In this document: positions 8,810-17,873 of the stretch, one piece after another
Numbering within the stretch: position 1 is the first letter of the stretch
How the letters are laid out: the number at the start of each line of letters is the position of its first letter
From: Bradyrhizobium daqingense
GTDB taxonomy: Bacteria; Pseudomonadota; Alphaproteobacteria; Rhizobiales; Xanthobacteraceae
Assembly (NCBI RefSeq): GCF_021044685.1
Contig: NZ_CP088014.1
Location: 5,504,001-5,568,000 of the forward strand
Direction: 5' to 3'
Length of the DNA stretch: 64,000 nt
The notes under the pieces: model-generated
Databases searched by the model: none
Told to the model about the DNA's origin: nothing
Seen by the model: the letters and a program-made list of their open reading frames with translations, nothing else
Made by a program: the position numbers and the translations under genes

Positions 8810-9271
8810 TCAGGCGGCCTTCTCAAGAACGGCTTGCGGCGTATTTCGGAAGCTGATCGACATGCGATTGTACGCATTCATCAGACTGATGGCGATCGTC
8901 AGATCAACCAGCTCGCGCTCGCTGAAGACCTTGCGCGCGGCTTGATAGGCTTCATCCGGAACGTTGGTCTCGGCCACGCGGGTGACGGTCTCGGCCCATG
9001 CAAGCGCGGCGCGCTCCCGCTCGTCGAAGAGATTGCCAGCCTCGGCCCACGCCTGGACCAACGCAAGCTTTTCGATCTTGACCCCGCCCTTGAGCAGATC
9101 GCGCGTGTGCATGTCGAGGCAATAGGCGCAGTTGTTGAGCTGCGAGACCCGCAGATAAGCGAGATTCACCAGCGTCGCGGGGAGCCCGCTCTGCATCACG
9201 TAGCCGTAAACGCCGCCCAGCGCCTTAGCGCCCGCCGGAGCGATGTGGTTGTAGTCGAGACGTCCACTCAT
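8810..9271 (-). CDS. AhpD-like carboxymuconolactone decarboxylase family protein
   Basis: 153 residues. The redox motif C48-A-Y-C51-x3-H55 (CAYCLDMH) is that of the AhpD/alkylhydroperoxidase-like family, in which the Cys pair and His form the peroxidatic site. The helical remainder (FDERERAALAWAETVTRV) is standard for the family. Likely a cytoplasmic thiol-dependent peroxidase, or a relative acting on a small molecule. It is first in a two-gene unit with the HD protein and is divergent from the MocR-type regulator 114 nt away. Confidence 0.88.
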   Translation of the reverse strand: MSGRLDYNHIAPAGAKALGGVYGYVMQSGLPATLVNLAYLRVSQLNNCAYCLDMHTRDLLKGGVKIEKLALVQAWAEAGNLFDERERAALAWAETVTRVAETNVPDEAYQAARKVFSERELVDLTIAISLMNAYNRMSISFRNTPQAVLEKAA

Positions 9272-9339
9272 CTGCTTTCTCCTTCATAATACGAGGGGAT
9301 GAAGCCTTCCCTTGCCCTTTAGATGTCCTCGCCGTGGTC

Positions 9340-9368
9340 CATAAAAAAGAACCAAGAATGCATAAAAA
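9340..9368. promoter_or_regulatory. Direct repeat CATAAAAA, candidate MocR operator
   Basis: CATAAAAA occurs at 9340-9347 and again at 9361-9368, 21 nt apart, i.e. two helical turns. It lies between the divergent AhpD-like gene and the MocR-family regulator. MocR proteins commonly bind direct repeats in such divergent regions. The binding itself is inferred. Confidence 0.5.
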
Positions 9369-9385
9369 GCGTGTACTACCTGGAC

Positions 9386-10792
9386 ATGACCAAGCCGCTG
9401 CATCTGGAGCTCGATCGCTCTGCAAAAACGCCCTTGGCAGAGCAGATCCACAGGGGGATCAGGGCCGCCATCGAGAGCGGCGTCCTCGCGCCGGGCGCAC
9501 GCCTGCCCTCCTGGCAGGATCTGGCGGCTCAGCTTGGCGTCGCGCGTGGCACCGTGCGCATCGCGTATGAGAAGCTCTCGTCCGCCCAACTGATCGTCGC
9601 CAGCCGCGCCAGCGGAACACATGTGGTGGATCGGCCGTCCTTCCCTGTCCGCCAGGACAATGCCCCGGCGCCAGGCTCCTTCATGGAGATGTACCGGGAG
9701 CTCACTGCGGGGCCGGCGATCTTTCAGATGGGTGTGCCGGCACAGGAGACCTTTCCTGCCACGCTGCTGGCACGGATGCGCGCGCAAGCCGTTCGCATCG
9801 AAGCGAGCACGCCTGCGATCTACCCTGATCCACGCGGCGAGTTGGCGTTACGGCGCGAGATCGCGGCCTACCTTGCGTTGGCCCGTGGGATCGAATGCGC
9901 CCCGTCGCAGATCATGATCACCGCTGGTTTCAGCGGCGGCCTCGGATTGGCGCTCCGCGTCCTCGGGCTCGAGCAGAAGAAGGCCTGGATGGAGAACCCG
10001 GGCTTTCCCTTCACCCGGCACGGTCTTAAGCTGGCGCGATTATCGATCGCCCCGATCCCTGTCGACGCGGAGGGCATCGACGTTGACTACGGATTGAAAC
10101 ACGCGCCGGACGCGGCGCTGGTGGTCGTGACGCCAGGACAGCAGGCGCCGCTTGGATCGACTTTATCTCTCGCACGGCGCTCGCGCCTGCTTGATTGGGC
10201 TGCGCAAAGCAAGGCGTGGGTGATTGAGGACGACTATCTGAGCGAACTCCAGCTCAAGGGCCGGGCGACTCCTGCGCTCGCCTCGCTCGACCGTACGGGC
10301 CGGGTCATTCACATCGGCTCCTTCAGCAAGACCGTGACCCCTGCCCTGCGGCTGGGCTTCGTCGTCGCGCCGGCCGCTCTGGCATCGCGATTTGCGGAAG
10401 CTGCGGCATGCCTCGCGCCGGCGCCCGGCCCCGCGGTACAGCTCGCAACCGCCGACTTCATGCGCGAGGGCCATTATCTCCGGCATCTTCGACGCACGAA
10501 GCGCGCCTACGCGGCGCAAGGCGATGCGTTGCTGAAATATCTTCGCCAGCGCACCGCAAACGTGACGCTCGCCGGACTAGCGGCCGTCGTGCGGTTGCCG
10601 AACGGAGCCCCTGACCTCGCCATCGCCAGGGAAACAGCCACGCGTGGAATGGCGCCTACGCCGTTATCGCTCTGGTATGCTTCGAAGGCTTCGGCGCGGC
10701 CGGGACTCTTGCTTGGGGTTGCGACATCTCCGCTCAAGCGGATCGCGCCAGCATGCGAGCGGCTGCTTCAGATCATTGACCGGTTGACGTGA
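9386..10792 (+). CDS. MocR/PdxR-family transcriptional regulator (GntR HTH fused to aminotransferase domain)
   Basis: About 468 residues. An N-terminal GntR-type winged helix (residues ~10-80: PLAEQIHRGI, GARLPSWQDLAAQLGVARGTVRIAYEKL) is fused to a fold-type I aminotransferase domain. The PLP-binding lysine is K315 in HIGSFSKTVTPALRLG, and the DDYLSEL motif that contacts the cofactor is present. Such proteins sense PLP or its adducts and usually regulate the divergent neighbour, here the AhpD/HD pair. The start at 9386 (MTKPLHLEL) fits the family; the frame is open to 9323. Confidence 0.9.
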   Translation: MTKPLHLELDRSAKTPLAEQIHRGIRAAIESGVLAPGARLPSWQDLAAQLGVARGTVRIAYEKLSSAQLIVASRASGTHVVDRPSFPVRQDNAPAPGSFMEMYRELTAGPAIFQMGVPAQETFPATLLARMRAQAVRIEASTPAIYPDPRGELALRREIAAYLALARGIECAPSQIMITAGFSGGLGLALRVLGLEQKKAWMENPGFPFTRHGLKLARLSIAPIPVDAEGIDVDYGLKHAPDAALVVVTPGQQAPLGSTLSLARRSRLLDWAAQSKAWVIEDDYLSELQLKGRATPALASLDRTGRVIHIGSFSKTVTPALRLGFVVAPAALASRFAEAAACLAPAPGPAVQLATADFMREGHYLRHLRRTKRAYAAQGDALLKYLRQRTANVTLAGLAAVVRLPNGAPDLAIARETATRGMAPTPLSLWYASKASARPGLLLGVATSPLKRIAPACERLLQIIDRLT

Positions 10793-11021
10793 TCAGATTG
10801 TCGCCTCAACCGGCCATCGTGACGATCTAAGGTCCATTCGCGTAGCGACCACGGTGTGGGCGCGCGAGGGCCCGTGAGGGCCCGCAAGTGCGTCTTGGCG
10901 AAGCCGGATGAAGTTGCCTTCGAGGATATGGATCACCATCCCAACGCGCTACCGAAAGTTGTTCAAGCACAGATCATCGTATAATCTCTTCGCTGTTTCC
11001 CGCTAGTGGTCCGATCAGTTC

Positions 11022-12359
11022 ATGCTTGCCCGCATTTTGCTCCCCCTGGTCTCGCTGCTGCTCCCCGGCGCACTGCATGCCCAGGGAGCGCCGGCCGAGA
11101 AAGCCGGGTTTGCCTCCAAGCTGACGATCTATCTCGCCAAGGGAGCACCCGACGCTTGCGGGCCGGGCTGCGACCGCTGGATCGCCATCGAGGGCGAGAT
11201 CGATCGAGACGCTGCGCCGCGCATTCGCCGCTTCCTTGCTGGCGTCAAGGACACCCAGCGCCCGATCTATCTGCATTCGCCCGGCGGAAACGTGGAGCAG
11301 TCCTACCTCATCGCCCGGTTGCTGCGCAGCCGAAAGGCGATTGCACGCGTCGGCCGCACCATCGCCACGGCCTGTGGCGTGGGTCCGCAAGCGGACGCCG
11401 CGTGCCTGAAGATCAAGAACGCGAGCGGCGAGGTCGAGGCCGAACTCACTACCTCTCGCGCGATGTGCAACTCGGCCTGCGGCTACCTGTTTTTCGGAGC
11501 GACGTCGCGCGAAGTCGCCCCCGATGCCGCGCTGGCGGTCCACAATTCCAGGCTGGTCCTGCTCTTTCACGGGCATCCGGCCCCGGAGGCGGTCGCGGAA
11601 TACAGGCGGCGCCGGATATTGACGGCCGATCGCGACCGCGCCGCGTTCATCGCTGCGATGGGGATCAGCGGCGAGCTCGATGCTCTCATTCGGACCGTGA
11701 AGTTCGAAAACCTGCACGTGCTGACACGATCCGAGCTCTATCGGTTCGGCATCGACACGCGGCCACTCGCCGAGACGACATGGAAGCTGGAGAAGGAGGC
11801 TCGGCCGTTCGTTCGCAAGATCGCGACGGTCAAGAAGGAGAACGGCTCTTCGTTCCGCACGATGGAGTGGCGCCTGTCCTGCGAAAGTGGCAAGCGCGTG
11901 CCGCTGACATTCGCGGGCGAGATCGACGAGACGACCACCGGCAAGAGCACGATCCTGATGACGGCGGACGCCGACGCGGACATGACCGCCGGAGGGCCTG
12001 CGCCACGCCTTGGCAAATACGAGGTCTGGCGCGGCAACATCGATGCCGACATGGTCAAGGCGGTCCTGGCGTCCCGCGCACTGCGCGTCCGCGAAACCAC
12101 GCCGATGCCGGGCGATCAGGTGGAGATCGCGAAATTCGACATCGACCTGACGGGGTTGGCCTCCGTGTGGACGCAGCTTGTCGCCTCGTGCGCGGCGGCG
12201 GCGACCAGCGCGAAGCCCTCTTTGCCGGCAATGCCCTTGCCGGCAGTTCCCTGGCAGGCAACCCATTGGCCCGCGAGCCCCTGGACACCCAATCCCTCGC
12301 TGAACCCCAGCCCGGCATCTTCGGCCGTCGCGCCGTCGCAGGCCTCCGGGGCACAGTGA
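11022..12359 (+). CDS. exported ClpP-fold (COG3904-like) protein with a Pro/Ala-rich tail
   Basis: 445 residues. Signal peptide MLARILLPLVSLLLPGALHAQ. Residues ~35-200 look like the ClpP/crotonase superfamily: IAIEGEIDRD, then YLHSPGGNVEQSYLIARLLR (oxyanion-loop type SPGG), then TTSRAMCNSACGYLFFGATSRE, where the small-residue SAC turn occupies the nucleophile position. This matches periplasmic proteins of the COG3904 kind whose catalytic status is unproven. The middle ~150 residues are unassigned, and the last ~50 are Ala/Pro/Ser/Trp-rich low complexity. Gene stands alone between noncoding gaps. Function unknown. Confidence 0.72.
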   Translation: MLARILLPLVSLLLPGALHAQGAPAEKAGFASKLTIYLAKGAPDACGPGCDRWIAIEGEIDRDAAPRIRRFLAGVKDTQRPIYLHSPGGNVEQSYLIARLLRSRKAIARVGRTIATACGVGPQADAACLKIKNASGEVEAELTTSRAMCNSACGYLFFGATSREVAPDAALAVHNSRLVLLFHGHPAPEAVAEYRRRRILTADRDRAAFIAAMGISGELDALIRTVKFENLHVLTRSELYRFGIDTRPLAETTWKLEKEARPFVRKIATVKKENGSSFRTMEWRLSCESGKRVPLTFAGEIDETTTGKSTILMTADADADMTAGGPAPRLGKYEVWRGNIDADMVKAVLASRALRVRETTPMPGDQVEIAKFDIDLTGLASVWTQLVASCAAAATSAKPSLPAMPLPAVPWQATHWPASPWTPNPSLNPSPASSAVAPSQASGAQ

Positions 12360-12433
12360 CCGAAACCGCGATCAGACTTCGTTGACCTGGAAAACAGGCG
12401 CACCCGAACCGAAGCGAACCTGGCATAGCGCGT

Positions 12434-15400
12434 TCAACCCTCGTCGAGCAGATGGCGAACCTTGGCGGCGAGGTCTTCGATCGCAAAGGGCTTGGACAGC
12501 AGATGCTTGCCGGCATCGAGCATGCCGTTGTGAACGATCGCGTTGCGCGTATAGCCGGTGGTGAACAGCACCTTCAGATCCGGATGGCGCTTCGACAGCT
12601 CTGCCGCAAGCTCGGCGCCGGTCATGTCGGGCATGACGACGTCGGTGAACAGCAGATCCGGTACGAAACCATTTTCGATCGTCCTGATCGCCTCCTTGGC
12701 GCTCGCGGCTTCGATGACGGTATAGCCCAGCTCGCGCAAACTTTCGGACGAGATGCTGCGGACGCGCTCATCGTCCTCGACAACCAGAATGGTCTCGCTC
12801 TGCAGACTTGCTCCGGGATGCGTCACGCCTTGCGATGGAGTTGAAACGGGCTCCTCGCCCGCGAAACGCGGCATATAGATCTTCACGGTCGTACCGACGT
12901 CGACCTCAGAATAGATTTTGACATGGCCGCCGGACTGCCGCACGAAGCCGTAGACTTGGCTGAGGCCGAGGCCAGTGCCTTTGCCCACGACCTTGGTCGT
13001 GAAGAACGGATCGAACACCTTTCCCAGCACGTCGGCCGCAATGCCCGTGCCGTTGTCCGTCACGGCGATCAGAACATATTGTCCGGGCGACAATGCGTAT
13101 TCGCGGGCATATTTCCGGTCGATCGAAGCGTTGCTGGTTTCGATCGTCAGCCTGCCGCCCTTCGGCATGGCATCGCGTGCGTTGACGGCAAGATTGATGA
13201 GCGCGCTTTCGAGCTGGGCCGGGTCCGCCTTGACGCGCCAGAGGCCGGCCGCAAGGACCGTTTCGAGGCGGACAAGCTCGCCGAGTGAGCGCTCGAGCAG
13301 CTCGCTCATGCCGCCGACCATCTTGTTGATGTCGACGACTTCCGGCGCCAGAGGCTGCTGGCGCGAGAATGCGAGCAGCCTTTGCGTCAGGGTGGCCGCG
13401 CGGCTTGCGCCGTCGATGGCGCCCTCGATGAAGCGATCGATGTTGACCTCTCCCTTGCCGAGCCGCCGCTTGGCGAGATTCAAGCTGCCCAGGATGACGG
13501 CCAGCATGTTGTTGAAGTCGTGGGCGATCCCGCCGGTCAGCTGCCCGACGGCTTCCATCTTCTGGGATTGCCGCAGCTGCTCCTCGGCCTTCATGCGCTC
13601 GGCGATCTCATCGGCGACACGTTGCTCCAGCTCGGCATTGAGCGCCTCGAGCCGGGTCAGAAGCCGGGCATTGTCGATCGCGGTGGCGGCGTGGCCCGCA
13701 ATTCCGAGCAGTGCGGCCTCATGCTCGGCCTGGAATTTTCTCGTCTCGGCATGGCCGAAGAACAGTCCCCCGAGCACCTCGCCCGTCCGCGAGATCACAG
13801 GGACCGCCAGATAGGACCGAACCGGGAGATGGCCCTCGGGCATGCCCTTCCGCGGCGCGTTCTTGCCGTAGCGTGGGTCTTGCAGGATGTCGTCAGACCT
13901 CACCACGCTCGTGCCCTTGAACGTCGGCTCGAACACGGCCCTGGCGCGGGGCATCGGGAAGTTCTCGAATGCGGATCGCGGCACGCCTGACAACGAATAC
14001 AGCATGTAGCTGCCGCCATCCGCAGTCAGGACGTTGTAGAAGAAGGCCCCGAACTGGGCGCCCGTCAGCTCAACACCGGCGTCAGTCACGATCTGCACGA
14101 TTGTCTCGAGGTCGCGTTCGCGGGCAACCGATGCCCCCGTATCGTTCAGAATTCTGAGATGACGTTCAGTCTTCTTTTGCGCGGAGATGTCAAGCACCGT
14201 CCCGATGAATCGAACGGCCTGGCCGTTGGAGAAAATCGCCTGACCGGTCGCGGCAACCCAACGCTCGACACCATCCTCGATACCGACGACCCGGAATTCG
14301 ATTCCGTAACTTGTCGGAGCATGGGGACTGAGCGCCGCGGAGACGGCCTCGTGGGCACGCTGCCTGTCGTCGGGATGAATACCCTTGAGGAACGAGCCTT
14401 CATAGCTGACCTCGGCGTCCGGCGAGAGACCGAACACCTCCTTGCAACGATTATCCCATCGCAGAACGTCGTTGACCGGATCGTAGTCCCAGGTGCCGAT
14501 GCCGGCAGCCTTGTTGGCGAGGACCAGCCGTTCGGCGGCGTCCCGGGCTGCCTGTTCCGATCGAACGCGCTCGATATGCGCCCATGATCGCTCGGTCACC
14601 TCCTTGAGCAGGGCGAGTTCGCGCGACGTCCACCGATGCGGGCCACGGTGATGGATCGCCATCAATGCGGTGAGCTGCCCTTCCCTGACCAGGGGCATGC
14701 AGATCGTCGAACCGATCCCGATGCTCTGGAACGTGGCAGCTTCCTCCGGCGCGATCTCCTTCAGATTGTCGTTGATGATGAGCGGCCGGCCGGCACCGAG
14801 CTCTCGCACCGCCTTCACGCCGAAATCAGCCAGGCTGTAATGGCCGAGGATATGGACCGCACCGGGTGCGGCCCAATCCCCGCGAATGGTGAAGCCGTCC
14901 TGATCGGGATCCATGTCGGCATAGGCGCAATTGGAAACGCCGAGATGTTTGCCCAGCATCCTGGTTGTTACTGCCATCACGCCGTCGGCATCGCGGGTCT
15001 TGGCCGTCTCCTTGTTGAGCGCGTCCAGAAAGAGCAGCCGGGCTTCGTTCTCCCGCACGGTTGTTTCCGCGCGGCGGCGTTCGACCGCGGTGCGCGTGCG
15101 CTCGGCAACATCGCGGATCAGCTCCAGCTCTTCGGGGCTCCATTCGCGCGGCATCGCGTTGTTGAGGTACAGCAGCGCCACGACCCCGTCCGGCTCGGAG
15201 ATCGGCATGTTGACGAGCGCGCGCGCGGAGATGGCCTCGAGAGCCCGGGCACGGTCGCCGACACGCGGGTCTTTTTCCGCATCGGCACAGATGACGGTCT
15301 CACCACGCTTCAAATCTTCGATGTAGCTGCCGTAGTCGCGGAAGCGCAGCACCCCAGCGAGGCTCGAGATGCCCGGCGCGTTCCAGTCGCGGACGATGGT

Positions 15401-15583
15401 GATGGTTTCCTCAGTCGTGTCGACCGTGCCGTAGCCTGCCCTGCTGACGTTGAGGCTACGACCGAGCAGCTCTGCAGCAGCATAAGCGAGATCGTCGGGA
15501 TTGCTGATTTCTCGGATGTAGTCGCCGAGCGTGGCCAAGACGGAGTTGCGATCGGCCGAGTAGACCCCGGTCGCTATCGTCAT
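12434..15583 (-). CDS. hybrid sensor histidine kinase, multi-GAF/PAS with C-terminal receiver
   Basis: About 1049 residues, without membrane spans, so a cytosolic sensor. From the N-terminus: GAF (~1-170), GAF (~185-345), PAS with PAC (~350-480), GAF (~490-640), a coiled-coil linker (~645-680), HisKA with phospho-acceptor H688 in GGIAHDFNNML, a HATPase with N-box INLAVNARDAM and GTGLGLSQVYG, then a receiver domain with D981 (LLFTDVVMPDMTG) and the switch lysine in LLSKPF. The start at 15583 follows GGGGAAG; the frame is open to 15646. No response regulator or target gene lies next to it, so the output is unknown. Phosphotransfer from H688 to D981 is expected from the family. Confidence 0.92.
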   Translation of the reverse strand: MTIATGVYSADRNSVLATLGDYIREISNPDDLAYAAAELLGRSLNVSRAGYGTVDTTEETITIVRDWNAPGISSLAGVLRFRDYGSYIEDLKRGETVICADAEKDPRVGDRARALEAISARALVNMPISEPDGVVALLYLNNAMPREWSPEELELIRDVAERTRTAVERRRAETTVRENEARLLFLDALNKETAKTRDADGVMAVTTRMLGKHLGVSNCAYADMDPDQDGFTIRGDWAAPGAVHILGHYSLADFGVKAVRELGAGRPLIINDNLKEIAPEEAATFQSIGIGSTICMPLVREGQLTALMAIHHRGPHRWTSRELALLKEVTERSWAHIERVRSEQAARDAAERLVLANKAAGIGTWDYDPVNDVLRWDNRCKEVFGLSPDAEVSYEGSFLKGIHPDDRQRAHEAVSAALSPHAPTSYGIEFRVVGIEDGVERWVAATGQAIFSNGQAVRFIGTVLDISAQKKTERHLRILNDTGASVARERDLETIVQIVTDAGVELTGAQFGAFFYNVLTADGGSYMLYSLSGVPRSAFENFPMPRARAVFEPTFKGTSVVRSDDILQDPRYGKNAPRKGMPEGHLPVRSYLAVPVISRTGEVLGGLFFGHAETRKFQAEHEAALLGIAGHAATAIDNARLLTRLEALNAELEQRVADEIAERMKAEEQLRQSQKMEAVGQLTGGIAHDFNNMLAVILGSLNLAKRRLGKGEVNIDRFIEGAIDGASRAATLTQRLLAFSRQQPLAPEVVDINKMVGGMSELLERSLGELVRLETVLAAGLWRVKADPAQLESALINLAVNARDAMPKGGRLTIETSNASIDRKYAREYALSPGQYVLIAVTDNGTGIAADVLGKVFDPFFTTKVVGKGTGLGLSQVYGFVRQSGGHVKIYSEVDVGTTVKIYMPRFAGEEPVSTPSQGVTHPGASLQSETILVVEDDERVRSISSESLRELGYTVIEAASAKEAIRTIENGFVPDLLFTDVVMPDMTGAELAAELSKRHPDLKVLFTTGYTRNAIVHNGMLDAGKHLLSKPFAIEDLAAKVRHLLDEG

Positions 15584-15817
15584 TGGTCTTCCCCTGCCAC
15601 TTCCTAATCTCCTTGAGGAGCCAATGAATTGATCGTCGCGCTGCAATTCGCATCAACCAGCGCGCCTGCCCGACCTCTCAGATGCAGGCAGCTCGCACAA
15701 GCTGCCCGTCGTTAACCGCATGATGGCGTCTCGGTTCCCGCGCAGAGCTCTGACTGTGAGCTCGCGCGGCAAACTTCGCCGGGCCTGCCAATGCTATCGG
15801 TTCGGCCGACCCACGCC

Positions 15818-16669
15818 CTACACCGGCGTATAGATCACGAGCTTCAGCGCGGGATCGTCGTTGGCCTGAAAGCTGGTGTGCTCGAACCGGAGCATGCCCT
15901 TGGTGGGATGGTTCATGGTCTTGAGGCCGGAAGCGGTGCTGCGGATCTCATGCGCTTCCCACCATTTGACGAATTCCGGGCTGCCCTGGCGCAGCCGCGT
16001 GAGCAGCTCGGCGAAGGCGGGATCGCCCGCCCAGACGTCGTGGGTGGCGCGAAACATCGCGACCATGCTCTTGGCAACGTCGGTCCAGCCTGTGCCGTAG
16101 AATTTTCGCGTCTGCTTGTTCGTGAGCACCAGCAGCAGCGTGTTGCGATCCTGCTCGGGCAGTTGCCCGAAGCCGAAGATCTCCTCGGCCGCGGCGTTCC
16201 AGGCCAGCACGTCCCAGCGCCGGCCGGTGATGTAGGCCGGCTGCGCCAGGCTTTCGATCATCCGCCGGATGGGCGGCGGCACGATCTCCGGCACGAACGC
16301 GGCTCTCACCCCGTCGCGTGCCAGCGCCTTCAGATGCGCGTGCTCGGTCTTCGAGAGGCGCAGCGCCCGCGCCAGCGCGTCCACAGTGGTGACGGAAGGG
16401 CTGACGGTACGGCCCTGCTCGAGACGGATGTACCAGTCGACACCGATGCCGGCGAGCTGCGCCACCTCCTCACGACGCAGGCCTGCGGTGCGACGCCGGC
16501 GGCCCGCCGGAAGTCCGACGCTCTTCGGCGACAGCTTCTCGCGACGCGACCGGAGGAAGTCGCCGAATTCGACGCGGCGTGGATCGGCGATGATATCGCT
16601 CCCGCGATGGAGGGTCCTCGGAATACTAGGATAATACCAGGCCTTCTTGCTCGCGCCAAGGCAGCGCAT
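15818..16669 (-). CDS. XRE-family regulator with MmyB-like ligand domain
   Basis: About 283 residues from the first ATG, though the true start may be later because the first ~35 residues are not family-like. The helix-turn-helix reads LRREEVAQLAGIGVDWYIRLEQGR (about residues 65-90). The C-terminal part has the MmyB-type ligand domain (WDVLAWNAAAEEIFGF, WEAHEIR, MLRFEHTSFQ). These regulators typically control an adjacent divergent oxidoreductase, and here an NADPH-type dehydrogenase starts 32 nt away in the other direction. Ligand unknown. Confidence 0.85.
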   Translation of the reverse strand: MRCLGASKKAWYYPSIPRTLHRGSDIIADPRRVEFGDFLRSRREKLSPKSVGLPAGRRRRTAGLRREEVAQLAGIGVDWYIRLEQGRTVSPSVTTVDALARALRLSKTEHAHLKALARDGVRAAFVPEIVPPPIRRMIESLAQPAYITGRRWDVLAWNAAAEEIFGFGQLPEQDRNTLLLVLTNKQTRKFYGTGWTDVAKSMVAMFRATHDVWAGDPAFAELLTRLRQGSPEFVKWWEAHEIRSTASGLKTMNHPTKGMLRFEHTSFQANDDPALKLVIYTPV

Positions 16670-16701
16670 ATCGGCTTCACCCGACTTTGAGGTGAAACAT
16701 C

Positions 16702-17781
16702 ATGAAAGCTGCCGTGCTCAAATCCTTTGGTTCGCCCCTGGCGATCGAGAACGTCCCCGAACCAGTGCTCGGCACCGGCGAGGTCATCGTCGATGTCGTC
16801 GCCACCCGCGTGCTGTCCTACATGAACGAGGTCTTCGACGGGACGCGCAACTACGCACTCGACCTGCCGATCATCCCGGGCCCCGGCGGCATTGGCCGCG
16901 TGCGCGCGATCGGCCCTGATGCGACCAAGCTTGTCGTCGGCAACTGGGTGTTCTGCGATCCGACGGTGCGCTCGCGCGACGACGCCGTCGCGCCCGACAT
17001 CGCGTTACAGGGACTGACCGCCGCCGGCCCCGGCGGCATGCGCCTGCAGCAACATTTTCGCCACGGCTCGTTTGCCGAGCAGATGCGGGTGCCGACCGAG
17101 AACGTCAAGCGGATCGGCACCATCACGTCGGAGGAAGCGACGCAATGGTGCGCGCTCGGCACGCTGCTGGTGCCCTATGGCGGCTTCCTCGCTGCCAATC
17201 TGCAAGCAGGCGAGACCGTGCTGGTGAGCGGGGCGACCGGCAATTTCGGCAGCGCCGCCGTCTCTGTCGCGCTCGCGATGGGCGCAGCCTGCGTCGTCGC
17301 ACCCGGCCGCAACGAAGCGATTTTGGCCGATCTCGTCCGCCGCTTCGGCAGCCGTGTGAAGCCGATCAGGCTCACGGGCGTCGAGGACGACGACCGCGAC
17401 AGCATGAAGCGCGCCGCATCCGGCCCGATCGACTGCGTGTTCGACATCATGCCGCCCTCGGTGAGCACCAATGTGGTGCGCGCGGCGGTCATGACGGTGC
17501 GTCCCTATGGCCGTGTCGTGCTGATGGGCGGCGTCGGCATGGCGGGCGGCGCAGGGCTCGACCTGCCCTACCCCTGGATCATGCGCAATTGCATCAGCAT
17601 CCATGGCGTCTGGATGTACCCGCCCGATGCCGCGAGCCGCCTGATCGCGCTGGTGCGCGCCGGGCTGCTCAGGCTGGACGAATACCAGGCGACAACGTTC
17701 GATCTCGATCACGCTAACGCCGCGGTCGAACACGCCGCGGCCCATGGCGGGCCGTTCAAATTGACCGTGATCAGGCCCTGA
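16702..17781 (+). CDS. zinc-independent MDR-type alcohol dehydrogenase/quinone oxidoreductase
   Basis: 359 residues of the medium-chain dehydrogenase/reductase superfamily. The N-terminal GroES-like part (LAIENVPEPVLGTGEVIVDV) and the Rossmann motif VSGATGNFGSAAVSVALAMGA are visible, and the Cys/His pattern of catalytic zinc is absent, which argues for a quinone-oxidoreductase-like enzyme. The ATG at 16702 follows GAGGTGAAAC. Probably repressed by the divergent XRE regulator. Substrate unknown. Confidence 0.85.
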   Translation: MKAAVLKSFGSPLAIENVPEPVLGTGEVIVDVVATRVLSYMNEVFDGTRNYALDLPIIPGPGGIGRVRAIGPDATKLVVGNWVFCDPTVRSRDDAVAPDIALQGLTAAGPGGMRLQQHFRHGSFAEQMRVPTENVKRIGTITSEEATQWCALGTLLVPYGGFLAANLQAGETVLVSGATGNFGSAAVSVALAMGAACVVAPGRNEAILADLVRRFGSRVKPIRLTGVEDDDRDSMKRAASGPIDCVFDIMPPSVSTNVVRAAVMTVRPYGRVVLMGGVGMAGGAGLDLPYPWIMRNCISIHGVWMYPPDAASRLIALVRAGLLRLDEYQATTFDLDHANAAVEHAAAHGGPFKLTVIRP

Positions 17782-17843
17782 GCCCGGAGGCGGCGGTGGA
17801 GTTCCATCGCCGAATTTTTCGTCAGTCTGGCCAAGCACTTGGC

Positions 17844-17869
17844 TACTGTGCATGGGGTTGTTTTCGCCC
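17844..17869 (+). repeat. 26-nt interspersed repeat, copy A
   Basis: The 26 nt starting GGCTACTGTGCATGG occur again, in inverted orientation and without mismatch, at 33271-33296. It lies just before the 3' end of lolD and after the end of the MDR gene. Flanks are unrelated. Likely a dispersed extragenic element of this lineage. Confidence 0.8.
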
Positions 17870-17873
17870 CTTG

